The notes: generated by a model not told the origin, from the sequence alone. 17,500 nt of DNA from a candidate division TM6 bacterium UASB124 (GCA_945872225.1 CAMBZK010000009.1:1-17500), one strand, 5' to 3'; shown: positions 6,952 to 15,074, numbered from the stretch's first letter. Made by a program: numbers and translations.

Positions 6952-7713
6952 ATGAAATCAATGCTTCATGAGGCGTCAAGCGTCGCCAAAGCGATCGAAA
7001 AAGCATGGGCAGAGTCTGGCAAGCCTCGCGAATTTACCATCAATGTTCTTGAACCTGGCGTAAAGAATTTTTTCGGTTTTTCTAAGTTGCCGGCTATTGT
7101 TTCCATTACTTTTGATCCAAAAAGTGTTCCAGTGGTACGACTAGATAATAATGATCGTCGTGACCCAAGACAGCAACAAAAACCTCGTAGTGCTGCTCCT
7201 GGCAGAGAAGAGCCAAGACGACGTGATCAACGTGATTCTCGTGATCGTGTAGAGCGTCCTGAGCGCAACGATAAAGATCGCCAAGCTCGACCACCTGTTC
7301 AGCCTCGCGCAGAGCAGCAGCAACAAAAGCCTCAACGTGTTCAGTCACCGATGCAAGAGCCTCGTGTTCGTGATACACAGCGAGAGCAAGTTCGCGAACA
7401 GCGCGATCAGGAAGAATTGGTAGCCTGGACGCCAGAGCTAACCGCTGATTTGCGTACCGAGACAGCTGACTTGGTAGGAGCTGCTGGGATTACAACGCCA
7501 TACACCATTACTACTGATAAACGCAGTGCGCATATTGCATTTTCTACTGGCATTTTGGCATCAACCGACGATGAGCGCCAGCTGTTTATGAGCATGTCGT
7601 ATTTGCTTATTCAGTTTCTTAAAAAAAGACACAAGAAAAAATTACGTGGCTTTCATGTTACGGTAACTACCAATAGGCAAGATGCACCACAACAAGCACC
7701 AACTGATTCATAG
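6952..7713 (+). CDS. jag: Jag/KhpB-like RNA-binding protein with degenerate KH and no R3H
   Basis: A 253-residue protein. Residues 1-55 match the Jag_N domain (EASSVAKAIEKAW, then VLEPGVKNFFGF). Residues about 65-155 are a low-complexity linker full of Arg, Gln, Asp and Pro. The C-terminal ~95 residues resemble the KH fold by position (LVGAAGITTPYTITT, then YLLIQFLKKRHKKKLRGF), but the GxxG loop is replaced by LASTDDERQ and the R3H domain that normally ends Jag is absent. GAAAGG lies 9 bp before the ATG. The jag-mnmE order is common in bacteria (rnpA-yidC-jag-mnmE), which supports the call; yidC and rnpA are not here. Jag/KhpB partners KhpA and affects cell division and envelope growth in some Gram-positives; the role here is inferred. 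Confidence 0.8.
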   Translation: MKSMLHEASSVAKAIEKAWAESGKPREFTINVLEPGVKNFFGFSKLPAIVSITFDPKSVPVVRLDNNDRRDPRQQQKPRSAAPGREEPRRRDQRDSRDRVERPERNDKDRQARPPVQPRAEQQQQKPQRVQSPMQEPRVRDTQREQVREQRDQEELVAWTPELTADLRTETADLVGAAGITTPYTITTDKRSAHIAFSTGILASTDDERQLFMSMSYLLIQFLKKRHKKKLRGFHVTVTTNRQDAPQQAPTDS

Positions 7714-9094
7714 TGATCAGCAGGCTATTGTTGCTCTGTGCACACCACGTGGTAGTGGGGCGATAGCCTTAATTCGAATTTCTGGTAATAATGCGCTACC
7801 GGTGACTTCATCGCTAGCGCATTTGTCGTCTGAGCAAGCGCTTATTGATGCACCAACACACACCATTCACCATGGCTTTGTGGTTGATCCTGCAACGAGC
7901 GAGCGCATAGACGAAGTACTCTTCTTGATAATGCGTGCTCCACGCACGTTTACGGGTGAAGACACCGTAGAAATTACCGCCCACAACAATCCATTCATTA
8001 TTGAGCGCATTATCGATCTTGCTGTTCAAGCCGGTGCACGCGCAGCGCGGCCAGGAGAGTTCACCAAGCGAGCGTTTCAGCATGGTAAAATGGATTTGGT
8101 CCAAGCAGAAGCGCTTAATGACATGATCCATGCACAAACAGAGTTGGCGCTTAAGCAGTCACAGGCGCAAATGTCTGGGACCCTTTCGCGTGCGCTTGCA
8201 GGCGTCGAACTTCAGCTGGTAGGGCTCCTTGGGTACGTTGAAGCAAGCTTTGAATTTTTAGATGAAGAGCAGCGTGATCTTGATTTTATCGCAGCAATTC
8301 GCGATCGCACAACGGCTATTTGTGATGCAATCAAGGTGCTTAAGCAGCACTTTGCCTTGCAAAAACAGGTTAAGCAGGGTGTGCGCGTTGCCCTGGTTGG
8401 TAGCGTGAATGCTGGCAAGTCGACGTTATTTAATGCGCTGGTTGGGGAAGAGCGCGCCATTGTAACGGATATTCCTGGCACGACACGCGATAGCGTTGAA
8501 GCATCAGTCTATCGACAAGGTGCTTTTTGGCAGTTTATTGATACTGCCGGGATTCGCCAAACGAACGATTTGGTTGAGCAAAAAGGGATTGATCGCTCAT
8601 TTGCGGCCGTGCAAGAAGCTGATGTTGTTTTGTTAGTCATTGATGCAGCTCGTCACATGACGGAGCAAGAAGCTGTCGTATACAACGAATTATTGCAGCT
8701 CGCTGGCGATAAAGCCCTCGTGGTATTCAATAAGATTGATGCAGTATTATCTTCTCTTCCTGTATTCAGTGTTTCTCAAGATCAAATATTCCATGTCTCA
8801 GCAAAAAATAATGAGGGGCTTACTGCCCTCCAAACCGCTGTTGAAGTGCTTGTCCAAGCACTTTTTGCAGAAGCAAAATCGCCCTACCTCTTGAACCAAC
8901 GACAGTTTAAATTATTAACTGAAATTCAGGTTGATTTAGAAGGTATTGCAAAGACCTTTGCTGATGGCGTACACTATGAACTACTAGCATATCACGTCAA
9001 AGAGCTGCTCGAAAAAGTGTCAGAATTGACCGGAAAAAATGTTACTGAGCACGTTTTAGATATGGTTTTTGGCGAGTTCTGCGTCGGCAAGTAG
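7682..9094 (+). CDS. mnmE: tRNA uridine-5-carboxymethylaminomethyl modification GTPase MnmE
   Basis: A 470-residue protein that, with MnmG, modifies the wobble U of tRNAs reading NNA/NNG codons. The N-terminal tetrahydrofolate-binding domain shows GSGAIALIRISG and later GEFTKRAFQHGKMDLVQAEA. The G domain, set in a helical domain, has G1 GSVNAGKST (240-248), DIPGTTRDS, DTAGIR, NKID and SAK. The C-terminus FCVGK carries the conserved cysteine motif. Only the ATG at 7682 gives a sensible start, so it overlaps jag by 32 bp; its AGG (7675-7677) lies inside jag, pointing to translational coupling. Length is normal for the family (E. coli 454). Confidence 0.97.
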   Translation: MHHNKHQLIHSDQQAIVALCTPRGSGAIALIRISGNNALPVTSSLAHLSSEQALIDAPTHTIHHGFVVDPATSERIDEVLFLIMRAPRTFTGEDTVEITAHNNPFIIERIIDLAVQAGARAARPGEFTKRAFQHGKMDLVQAEALNDMIHAQTELALKQSQAQMSGTLSRALAGVELQLVGLLGYVEASFEFLDEEQRDLDFIAAIRDRTTAICDAIKVLKQHFALQKQVKQGVRVALVGSVNAGKSTLFNALVGEERAIVTDIPGTTRDSVEASVYRQGAFWQFIDTAGIRQTNDLVEQKGIDRSFAAVQEADVVLLVIDAARHMTEQEAVVYNELLQLAGDKALVVFNKIDAVLSSLPVFSVSQDQIFHVSAKNNEGLTALQTAVEVLVQALFAEAKSPYLLNQRQFKLLTEIQVDLEGIAKTFADGVHYELLAYHVKELLEKVSELTGKNVTEHVLDMVFGEFCVGK

Positions 9095-9138
9095 TGTGAT
9101 GAGTAGTGCGTGGGGGGACAAAAAGGAAAAGGACGATC

Positions 9139-10551
9139 ATGTGGATTGCTTTGCAGCGAGTTGGTCTTTTATTGCTTGTCATGCTCATTAACGCATCACT
9201 GCTTGATGCTCGGCCAATGCGAAAAAAAAAGCGACGTCGCCAACAGGGGCAATCACAGCGGGTGTCCACAAAAAAGAGACATCGTACTCTAAAAAACCCA
9301 GCAACAACTTCTGGCAAAAAGAGGCATAGATGTTTTTTCCCACAGATTGTGCAAAAGCATGCCGTTCCAATTTTTTCAAAAACAATATGCCATTTTTTCT
9401 CAGACGAAGAGCTTGCAACCGCTGTTCAGCGTGATAAGAATACCGTCAAATGGGAGCAAAAGAATGCTGATCCCTTTAGTGAATTGATTGTTTCCTGGAA
9501 CGCACTTCGTCCATCGCGCGGGTATTTAGCCATTTGGGTGAGTGTATTGCATCAGGGTAGGTTTTCTCGCTGGCATCATCTTGCTGATTGGGGCCACAAA
9601 GTCCAAAAGACCTATTTAGATAATAACGATTCAATTGTTCATACCAAGCACAATCGCGTTGAGTTACTGCATGGCAACCTAGCGCGTGGCTTTAAAATTA
9701 AAGTTGTTGCTCACGGTGGTGCAGAGCCTACGAATTTAAAGGCACTCTTTGGCTGTATTTCACGGCTTAATCAGCGCAAAGAGATTTATCCTGACCCTAC
9801 GCTGAAAACGGCGATGACCAAAGGCCATACTAAAATATCGCAGATGATGCTTGATCATGAGCGTAAAAAAGACCTTTGTGCTCCCGTTAGCACCACCATG
9901 ATGGTGAGTTATTTTCACAAACGGCATTTTGGTGAGCATCCGCATTATTCGATGGCAGATTATGCCCTCAATTTTGCTAAAAATGTTCATGATCAGGGTG
10001 ATTTAAATGTTTTTGGAAACTGGAATTTAAATACCGCTCATGCCTTTGACGCCATGCGTGGCGAAGTGTATTTTTCTGCTCAGCGTTTAAACAGCTTTTA
10101 TGACTTGTATCACTACATCAGTAGTGGCGTTCCCGTTGTAGTGAGTGTTCGCAAGCTCAAGGGTGGCGCAACGCCTTATGCAGGTGGGCACCTGTTGATG
10201 GTCATTGGCTGGAATAGTGAGACAAAACGAGTCATTTGCATTGATCCTGCGTTTGCCCCGCATCATGCAACGCGTAAGAGTTATCCCCTTTGGCCGTTTA
10301 TTCGTGCGTGGGGTCGTTCAAACAATATGTCCTATGTGCCGATGCTCAAGAGCATGGTTGGGAAAAAAAGTGCTTCAGTGGGTCGTGAGCCAACCGTCGT
10401 GGCCATGGATGAGCAGCCAGTGCTCGATCTTGCGCCAACTGACTTGGTGAGCACATCATTCGATCAGCTACAACTTGCTTCGTTGCCCGTGCTGCCGATG
10501 CTTGATGCTGACATTGACCAGGGGCTAGTTGATGAGCCAGTGCAGGGCTAG
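9139..10551 (+). CDS. Exported C39-like cysteine peptidase
   Basis: A 470-residue protein. Residues 1-25 are a signal peptide (WIALQRVGLLLLVMLINASLLDA), followed by a very basic stretch to about residue 65. Residues about 108-210 (SELIVSWNALRP, FSRWHHLADWG) resemble the beta domain that precedes C39_2 peptidases in some Actinobacteria and Firmicutes. The papain-like domain has Cys247 in DLCAPVSTTMM, His351 in AGGHLLMVIGW and Asp369 in CIDPAF, a complete catalytic triad. The tail (about 420-470) is acidic, Leu/Pro-rich and of no known type. The start at 9139 is chosen for AAAAGGA just upstream; 9106 would hide the signal peptide. It may cut cell-wall or host proteins outside the cytoplasm. Its last codons are one copy of a 16-bp repeat, and it ends 2 bp from a convergent gene. 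Confidence 0.82.
   Translation: MWIALQRVGLLLLVMLINASLLDARPMRKKKRRRQQGQSQRVSTKKRHRTLKNPATTSGKKRHRCFFPQIVQKHAVPIFSKTICHFFSDEELATAVQRDKNTVKWEQKNADPFSELIVSWNALRPSRGYLAIWVSVLHQGRFSRWHHLADWGHKVQKTYLDNNDSIVHTKHNRVELLHGNLARGFKIKVVAHGGAEPTNLKALFGCISRLNQRKEIYPDPTLKTAMTKGHTKISQMMLDHERKKDLCAPVSTTMMVSYFHKRHFGEHPHYSMADYALNFAKNVHDQGDLNVFGNWNLNTAHAFDAMRGEVYFSAQRLNSFYDLYHYISSGVPVVVSVRKLKGGATPYAGGHLLMVIGWNSETKRVICIDPAFAPHHATRKSYPLWPFIRAWGRSNNMSYVPMLKSMVGKKSASVGREPTVVAMDEQPVLDLAPTDLVSTSFDQLQLASLPVLPMLDADIDQGLVDEPVQG
10534..10549. repeat. 16-bp direct repeat, left copy (end of peptidase gene)
   Basis: GAGCCAGTGCAGGGCT, coding for EPVQG and the first base of the stop codon. An identical copy lies at 11341-11356. 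The two copies frame the HEPN/MNT pair. Confidence 0.85.
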
Positions 10552-10553
10552 GG

Positions 10554-10931
10554 TTATGGCATTCGTGCGGTTACAAATTCAAAGATAAAGAGCGCCATTT
10601 TTTGTGCAAGAAGCGCATCCGGCCTGGTTACTTCAATGCGATGGTCAGGGTATCGTGTTGAAGTGCTGTAGATTGATAAGCGCTCAGCATATTGTTCAAG
10701 CTGAACAAATGAAAAATCGATGTTTTTGCAGCATTTTACAATATGTTCCAGGTCATGAGTTTTGGGAATCGAACTATTATGAAAAGCAAGAAAGGCTTTG
10801 AGTGATTTTTCGGCAGCTTGCTGGGCTTGGTACGCTGCTGCGTGGAGCGTATCATCATCGTCTGCAAGATTTTTTTTAATAGATTTTAAATCTTGCCTGG
10901 CGATAACAAGCCATTCTTCATGCAGAAGCAT
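10554..10931 (-). CDS. HEPN-domain protein, HepT-like putative toxin
   Basis: A 125-residue all-helical HEPN protein (PF05168-type). Typical parts are YQAQQAAEKSLKAFLAFH (34-51), PKTHDLEHIV (56-65) and the YSTSTRYPDHR region (88-98). HEPN proteins paired with a minimal nucleotidyltransferase form HepT-MntA toxin-antitoxin systems, in which HepT is an RNase silenced by AMPylation of a Tyr near its active site. The classical RNase motif R-x4-6-H is not met exactly: Arg93 and His97 are three residues apart (RYPDH), and Tyr94 lies between them. It might be a non-cleaving HEPN that only presents substrates to the partner. Its start overlaps the end of the partner gene by 14 bp, so the two are translated together. 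Confidence 0.85.
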   Translation of the reverse strand: MLLHEEWLVIARQDLKSIKKNLADDDDTLHAAAYQAQQAAEKSLKAFLAFHNSSIPKTHDLEHIVKCCKNIDFSFVQLEQYAERLSIYSTSTRYPDHRIEVTRPDALLAQKMALFIFEFVTARMP

Positions 10932-11238
10932 AAATAAGCTTTCCAGTATGTTTGACGATGTAGGCTAGCTCACTGACATGGTTGCATCGAGCATTGAACT
11001 CTTCTTCCGTAAAGACCATAAGATCTTTAGGAATAGCTAGATTGCGCAAGGCATGTCGCCCTGGAATTGGCCGTAAATGCGCACGCTCTTCAGACGACTT
11101 AACAATGACCAAAATATCAACATCACTTTCAGGATTTGGCGTTTCGGTTGCATAGGAGCCAAAGATATAAATTTTTTCAGGGTGATAAACAGGGATAAGC
11201 TCTTGTTTAATGGTATCAAAAAGTGTTGTTGCGTTCAT
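10918..11238 (-). CDS. Minimal nucleotidyltransferase (MNT), MntA-like putative antitoxin
   Basis: A 106-residue DNA polymerase beta-superfamily domain. The signature GS-x10-DxD is exact: Gly27, Ser28, Asp39 and Asp41. A third acidic residue is probably Asp72 (KDLMVF). These residues bind metal and NTP, and MntA proteins use ATP to AMPylate the HEPN partner. AAGGA sits 5 bp before the ATG at 11238. It is the first gene of a two-gene unit with the HEPN gene, from a promoter at 11288-11316, and both lie between two 16-bp direct repeats. Toxin-antitoxin function is inferred from pairing and motifs; a simple antibiotic-type nucleotidyltransferase is less likely given the HEPN neighbour. Confidence 0.88.
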   Translation of the reverse strand: MNATTLFDTIKQELIPVYHPEKIYIFGSYATETPNPESDVDILVIVKSSEERAHLRPIPGRHALRNLAIPKDLMVFTEEEFNARCNHVSELAYIVKHTGKLIYASA

Positions 11239-11287
11239 GAAGTCCTTAGATCTTTTGACTATTTGAAGGAGTGTTTGACTGGAAATC

Positions 11288-11316
11288 AGTTTAAATTAGT
11301 TCTCTGTGTGAAGCAA
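11288..11316 (-). promoter_or_regulatory. Putative promoter of the MNT-HEPN pair
   Basis: Minus strand: TTGCTT (11316-11311), 17-bp spacer, TAAACT (11293-11288), about 50 bp before the MNT start. It lies inside the repeat-flanked segment, so the pair would carry its own promoter. Confidence 0.4.
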
Positions 11317-11340
11317 GAACGTGCTTCTATCGCATCTCGG

Positions 11341-11356
11341 GAGCCAGTGCAGGGCT
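11341..11356. repeat. 16-bp direct repeat, right copy
   Basis: Identical to 10534-10549. Here it is noncoding and is followed by GA, so GGC-TGA would be a proper end for the peptidase if the two copies recombined. Confidence 0.85.
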
Positions 11357-11390
11357 GATTTAAACAACCGACCTAAGCCAGTGGTTTCTG

Positions 11391-11419
11391 TTGCTGTGTT
11401 CCTATCCCTGTTTTATACT
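11391..11419 (+). promoter_or_regulatory. Promoter of clpB
   Basis: TTGCTG (11391-11396), 17-bp spacer, TATACT (11414-11419). Leader of about 43 nt to the ATG. No CIRCE inverted repeat was found, so HrcA control is not supported. Confidence 0.6.
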
Positions 11420-11468
11420 AAGAGCATCGTAATCAAGCAGCATAAAACTCTAATCAGCGAGGTTGCTT

Positions 11469-14024
11469 ATGGATGATAAAAAATTTACTAATGCGGCGAC
11501 TGAATTAGTCAGCGCGGCGTATCAGCAAGCAGTCAGTGCTCAGCATGGGGCTTTTAAAACAGAACATCTTTTAGCCACCCTTCTAGGGCATGATTTGGCC
11601 GAGTCGTGCGCACGTTCGGTGGGGACCGATATTGCTACCCTAGTGGCTGAAGTGCAGCGTGAGCTTGGTCGCTTGGCGACGGTACAGGGCGGACAAGTTT
11701 CCGTTGATCACCCCTGTGGGGCCTTTTTACAAGAGGCGGTAGCCCTGGCGAAAGAGCAGGGTGACCAGTTTGTGAGCATCGACTTGTTGCTGCTTGCCAT
11801 GGCAAAGACAACAACGCTGGCAAAGCCACTGCAAGCAGAAATGAAACGCCTGTTGCCTTATGACAAGGTTTTAGCGTGGTTAAAAACAATGCGAAAAGGT
11901 GAAACCGTGAACGATCAAAATGCAGAAAACACCTATCAAGTTCTTGAAAAATACTGCCAAGATTTAACGCAGCGTGCGCGTGATGGTAAGCTTGATCCGG
12001 TCATTGGCCGGCACGATGAGGTGCGCCGCGTCATTCAAATTTTGTCGCGTCGTACTAAAAATAACCCAGTGCTCGTTGGCGACCCTGGCGTTGGCAAGAC
12101 GGCTATTGTGGAGGGTATTGCACAGCGCATTATCAATAACGACGTGCCAGAGAGCCTGCAAAATAAGCGGATTTTAGCCCTGGATATGGGTGCACTGATT
12201 GCCGGTACCAAATTTCGTGGCGAGTTTGAAGAGCGCTTGAAGGCTATTCTTGAAGCGATTGAAAAAGATGCTGAGGGTGTGGTGCTCTTTATCGACGAGC
12301 TGCACATGCTCGTTGGAGCCGGTGCTACCGGTGGTGGCATGGATGCATCCAATCTCCTTAAGCCTGCTTTGGCTAGAGGGCTGCTTCATTGCATTGGTGC
12401 AACAACGATTGCCGAGTATAAAAAATATGTCGAAAAGGACGCAGCGCTTGAGCGACGTTTTCAAAAAGTGCTTATCGAAGAGCCTTCTATCGAAGATGCA
12501 ATCTCCATTTTGCGTGGCCTCAAAGAGCGGTATGAGTTGCATCATGGGATTCGCATCAAAGACCAGGCGATTGTAAAAGCGGTGCAGCTTTCATCACAAA
12601 TGATTGCCGATCGCTTTCTGCCTGATAAAGCAATTGACTTGATTGATGAAGCAGCATCGATGCTCAAAATGGCAATCGATTCAAAACCAGAAGAGATTGA
12701 TCAGCTCGACCGGACGATCCGTCAGCTAGAAATTGAAAAAGTGGCGCTAGCAAAAGAAAAGGATGATGCCTCAAAGCAACGTCTTGGCCAGCTGGAAAAA
12801 GAGCTTGCCAGCATCAAGGAGCAGCATCGCCTTAAGCTTGATCAATGGCAGGCAGAGCGCAAGCCGATTGAAGAGATCAATAAAATTAAATCACAGATCG
12901 ATGACGCCAAAAACGCTTACCAACAGGCTGAGCGTGAGGGTGATTTTGCCAAAGCTTCTAAGATCAAATATGGCACACTCGCAGCGTTTGAGAAGAATCT
13001 AGATGAGCAGCAAGTAAAGCTCAGTAAGCTCAAAACGCTTATGATCAAAGAAGAGGTTGATGAAGACGACATTGCCGCTGTGCTTGCTCGCTGGGTAAAA
13101 ATCCCGGTCGAAAAATTGAAAGAGGACGAAGGCCAAAAGCTCATCATGATGGAAAAAGTCTTGCATGAGCGTGTGGTTGGACAGGATGAAGCGATCACCA
13201 AGGTAGCAAACACGATTCGCGTGCATCGTGCGGGGATTGCTGACCCGAATAAGCCCATTGGCAGCTTTTTATTTCTGGGGCCAACAGGTGTCGGCAAGAC
13301 CGAAGTCGCAAAGACTTTGGCTGAGTACCTGTTCAACGATGAGCACAAAATGGTGCGGATCGACATGTCTGAGTACATGGAAAAACATGCCGTCGCTCGT
13401 TTGATTGGTGCGCCTCCTGGGTACGTTGGCTATGAAGAGGGTGGGCAGTTGACCGAAGCGGTGCGTCGGCATCCATACAGCGTCGTGCTCTTTGATGAGA
13501 TTGAAAAAGCCCATCCTGATGTGTTCAATCTGTTCTTACAAATTTTAGATGAAGGCCATCTGACCGATTCGCAAGGGCGTACGGTCTCATTTAAAAACGT
13601 GATCATCATCATGACTTCCAATATTGGTTCGCCGCTTATCTTGCAGGCAAAGCAGATCACCGAGCCGGTAGGGCTTGAGATTGAGAAATTACTGCACCAG
13701 CATTTTAGGCCAGAGTTTTTAAACCGCATTGATGAGACCATCTACTTCAGATCGCTCCAGCCAGAAGACATGCTCCACATTGTGCAGGTCCAGCTCAAAG
13801 GCCTGTTTGCGCGCTTACACAAAAAGGGCGTGCAGCTGAGGGTGGCCCCGGCCGCCATGCAAAAGCTTGCCGACCTTGGCTATGTGCAAGAGTTTGGTGC
13901 GCGGCCACTTAAACGGGCGGTGCAGCACTACTTGGTAAGCCCGCTTGCCGTTGCCATGCTCAAGCAGCCAGAAAAAAAGAGCTTTGCGGTTGAGCTGGAA
14001 GGCGAGCAGTTGGTAATTAATTAA
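11469..14024 (+). CDS. clpB: ATP-dependent disaggregase ClpB
   Basis: An 851-residue Hsp100 protein (E. coli ClpB: 857) that pulls proteins out of aggregates together with DnaK. Order: Clp N-terminal domain (1-~145), NBD1 with Walker A GDPGVGKTA (204-212) and Walker B VVLFIDELHML, coiled-coil middle domain (about 395-520, rich in Lys/Glu/Gln), and NBD2 with Walker A GPTGVGKTE (604-612), VRIDMSEYMEKHAVARLIG, SVVLFDEIEKAHPDVFN and sensor-2 GARPLKRAVQ. The long middle domain and the lack of a ClpP-binding loop separate it from ClpA/ClpC. The start at 11469 uses GCGAGG six bases upstream; a TTG at 11463 is in frame but less likely. It stands alone, with its own promoter and a hairpin after the stop. 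Confidence 0.97.
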   Translation: MDDKKFTNAATELVSAAYQQAVSAQHGAFKTEHLLATLLGHDLAESCARSVGTDIATLVAEVQRELGRLATVQGGQVSVDHPCGAFLQEAVALAKEQGDQFVSIDLLLLAMAKTTTLAKPLQAEMKRLLPYDKVLAWLKTMRKGETVNDQNAENTYQVLEKYCQDLTQRARDGKLDPVIGRHDEVRRVIQILSRRTKNNPVLVGDPGVGKTAIVEGIAQRIINNDVPESLQNKRILALDMGALIAGTKFRGEFEERLKAILEAIEKDAEGVVLFIDELHMLVGAGATGGGMDASNLLKPALARGLLHCIGATTIAEYKKYVEKDAALERRFQKVLIEEPSIEDAISILRGLKERYELHHGIRIKDQAIVKAVQLSSQMIADRFLPDKAIDLIDEAASMLKMAIDSKPEEIDQLDRTIRQLEIEKVALAKEKDDASKQRLGQLEKELASIKEQHRLKLDQWQAERKPIEEINKIKSQIDDAKNAYQQAEREGDFAKASKIKYGTLAAFEKNLDEQQVKLSKLKTLMIKEEVDEDDIAAVLARWVKIPVEKLKEDEGQKLIMMEKVLHERVVGQDEAITKVANTIRVHRAGIADPNKPIGSFLFLGPTGVGKTEVAKTLAEYLFNDEHKMVRIDMSEYMEKHAVARLIGAPPGYVGYEEGGQLTEAVRRHPYSVVLFDEIEKAHPDVFNLFLQILDEGHLTDSQGRTVSFKNVIIIMTSNIGSPLILQAKQITEPVGLEIEKLLHQHFRPEFLNRIDETIYFRSLQPEDMLHIVQVQLKGLFARLHKKGVQLRVAPAAMQKLADLGYVQEFGARPLKRAVQHYLVSPLAVAMLKQPEKKSFAVELEGEQLVIN

Positions 14025-14044
14025 AAAAGAGGTTAATTATTTTA

Positions 14045-14090
14045 CGGGGGCAGCAATCCGCTATTCACCAGTAGATTGCTGCCTCCGTTT
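14045..14090 (+). terminator. Long stem-loop after clpB
   Basis: 14-bp stem (14045-14058 with 14074-14087, one G-U pair), 15-nt loop, then only TTT before GCGTTT. Probably the clpB terminator, or an RNA-stabilising end, because the T-run is short. Confidence 0.6.
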
Positions 14091-14171
14091 GCGTTTAATA
14101 GAAAAATTAATGAGCTCTTTGTTACCATAATGTCGTGGGTATTTGAGGGGGATTTTGTTCAGGGGGGAATC

Positions 14172-14978
14172 ATGAACAAGTTTGTGGTACGTTTAGGGGT
14201 AATGGTTATTGTTGGTTCAGGGGCACTGCATGCAGCTGGGAGTTCAGATCCGGTCAAAAGGTTAAGCCGAGAAGACATTCTTGCTTTGGGGCAAACAGTA
14301 GCTGATATGTTTGTTGCTGATGCTGGAGCAGGAGCAGGAGCACCTGCTGGATCGCAGGCAGGTGGAGCAGCTCCTGAGCGCAGGACTTCGTCGCTTCAGC
14401 GTTGGTATGATTCTGCGTGCTGCCATAGAACTGCTGATGTATTGACCAATCCTGCGGTTCAAGGATCACTCCAAGTTGCTATGATAGTCTTGGGAACAAC
14501 GCTAGTAGCGTCATACCTAATGCTCATTCCTGCTGGATTACTATTAATTGGTGGTGCTGCTGCAAAAATTGTTAAGCGGCAACAACAACTTGATGCAATT
14601 GCTCGTGGTGAGGTTGCCCCAGGTAGAGCTGGTTATGCTGATAAGGCCACAATTAAAGCTGAAATAGATGCAGAAAGAATTGCTTTAGCAAATGCTTTGT
14701 TTGAAACAGCAGAGGGCCGTGGCTATGTACTATCATTTAACGCAGCTATGAGGCGACTTGGCAATGCTAATCAGATAGTTGAAGGGCAACCAGCTCCTGA
14801 GGTGGTTGTAAAAATGGTCTCAGCGGTTGTTCGCGGGGTTGTTCCAGTAGCTGGTGGTGATCTTACTCGTGGAGCCGGGGCTTCTGCAGGAGGTGAGCGT
14901 GAAGACTTCTTTGTAGAGCCTGATTATGCGGCAGTATTAGACGCTGTATTTGCTCGCCCTGTTGTGCCAGTAGTATAA
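14172..14978 (+). CDS. Exported Ala/Gly-rich hypothetical protein with membrane hairpin
   Basis: A 268-residue protein of no recognised family. The start at 14172 is favoured by GGGGGG just upstream; the longer frame from 14076 would begin inside the clpB stem-loop. Residues 1-22 form a signal peptide (VVRLGVMVIVGSGALHAAG). A Gly/Ala-rich linker (about 51-70) leads to an aromatic/Cys segment (WYDSACCHR) and a long hydrophobic stretch (about 99-128, MIVLGTTLVASYLMLIPAG and more), enough for one long or two short membrane passes. Helical, charged sequence follows, with Ala/Val-rich patches to the end (ARPVVPVV). It lies alone between two terminators. The layout (signal, linker, anchor) resembles the exported GNAT protein at 5220-6191, but no domain is shared. 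Confidence 0.75.
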   Translation: MNKFVVRLGVMVIVGSGALHAAGSSDPVKRLSREDILALGQTVADMFVADAGAGAGAPAGSQAGGAAPERRTSSLQRWYDSACCHRTADVLTNPAVQGSLQVAMIVLGTTLVASYLMLIPAGLLLIGGAAAKIVKRQQQLDAIARGEVAPGRAGYADKATIKAEIDAERIALANALFETAEGRGYVLSFNAAMRRLGNANQIVEGQPAPEVVVKMVSAVVRGVVPVAGGDLTRGAGASAGGEREDFFVEPDYAAVLDAVFARPVVPVV

Positions 14979-14994
14979 CGAAGCGTTATTCTAA

Positions 14995-15029
14995 GAAAAG
15001 ACCCTCGGTTTGTTTCGGGGGTCTTTTTT
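14995..15029. terminator. Terminator after the 268-residue gene
   Basis: AAGACCCTCG pairs with CGGGGGTCTT (one G-U) around an 8-nt loop and is followed by T6. Confidence 0.85.
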
Positions 15030-15074
15030 ATTGCTGCTTAAAATGTCTGTTCTAAGAGTGCTAGGTATGGCGTA

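Noticed and set aside
11077..11358. Plus-strand ORF ending EPVQG like the peptidase
   Set aside because: Mostly antisense to the MNT gene; the shared ending comes from the 16-bp repeat, not from a duplicated gene.
11391..11468. CIRCE or heat-shock operator before clpB
   Set aside because: No TTAGCACTC/GAGTGCTAA inverted repeat, and no clear sigma-32-type promoter.
12917..13378. Minus-strand ORF of 153 residues
   Set aside because: Fully opposite clpB, Ser/Thr-rich without domain features; a shadow of the coding strand.
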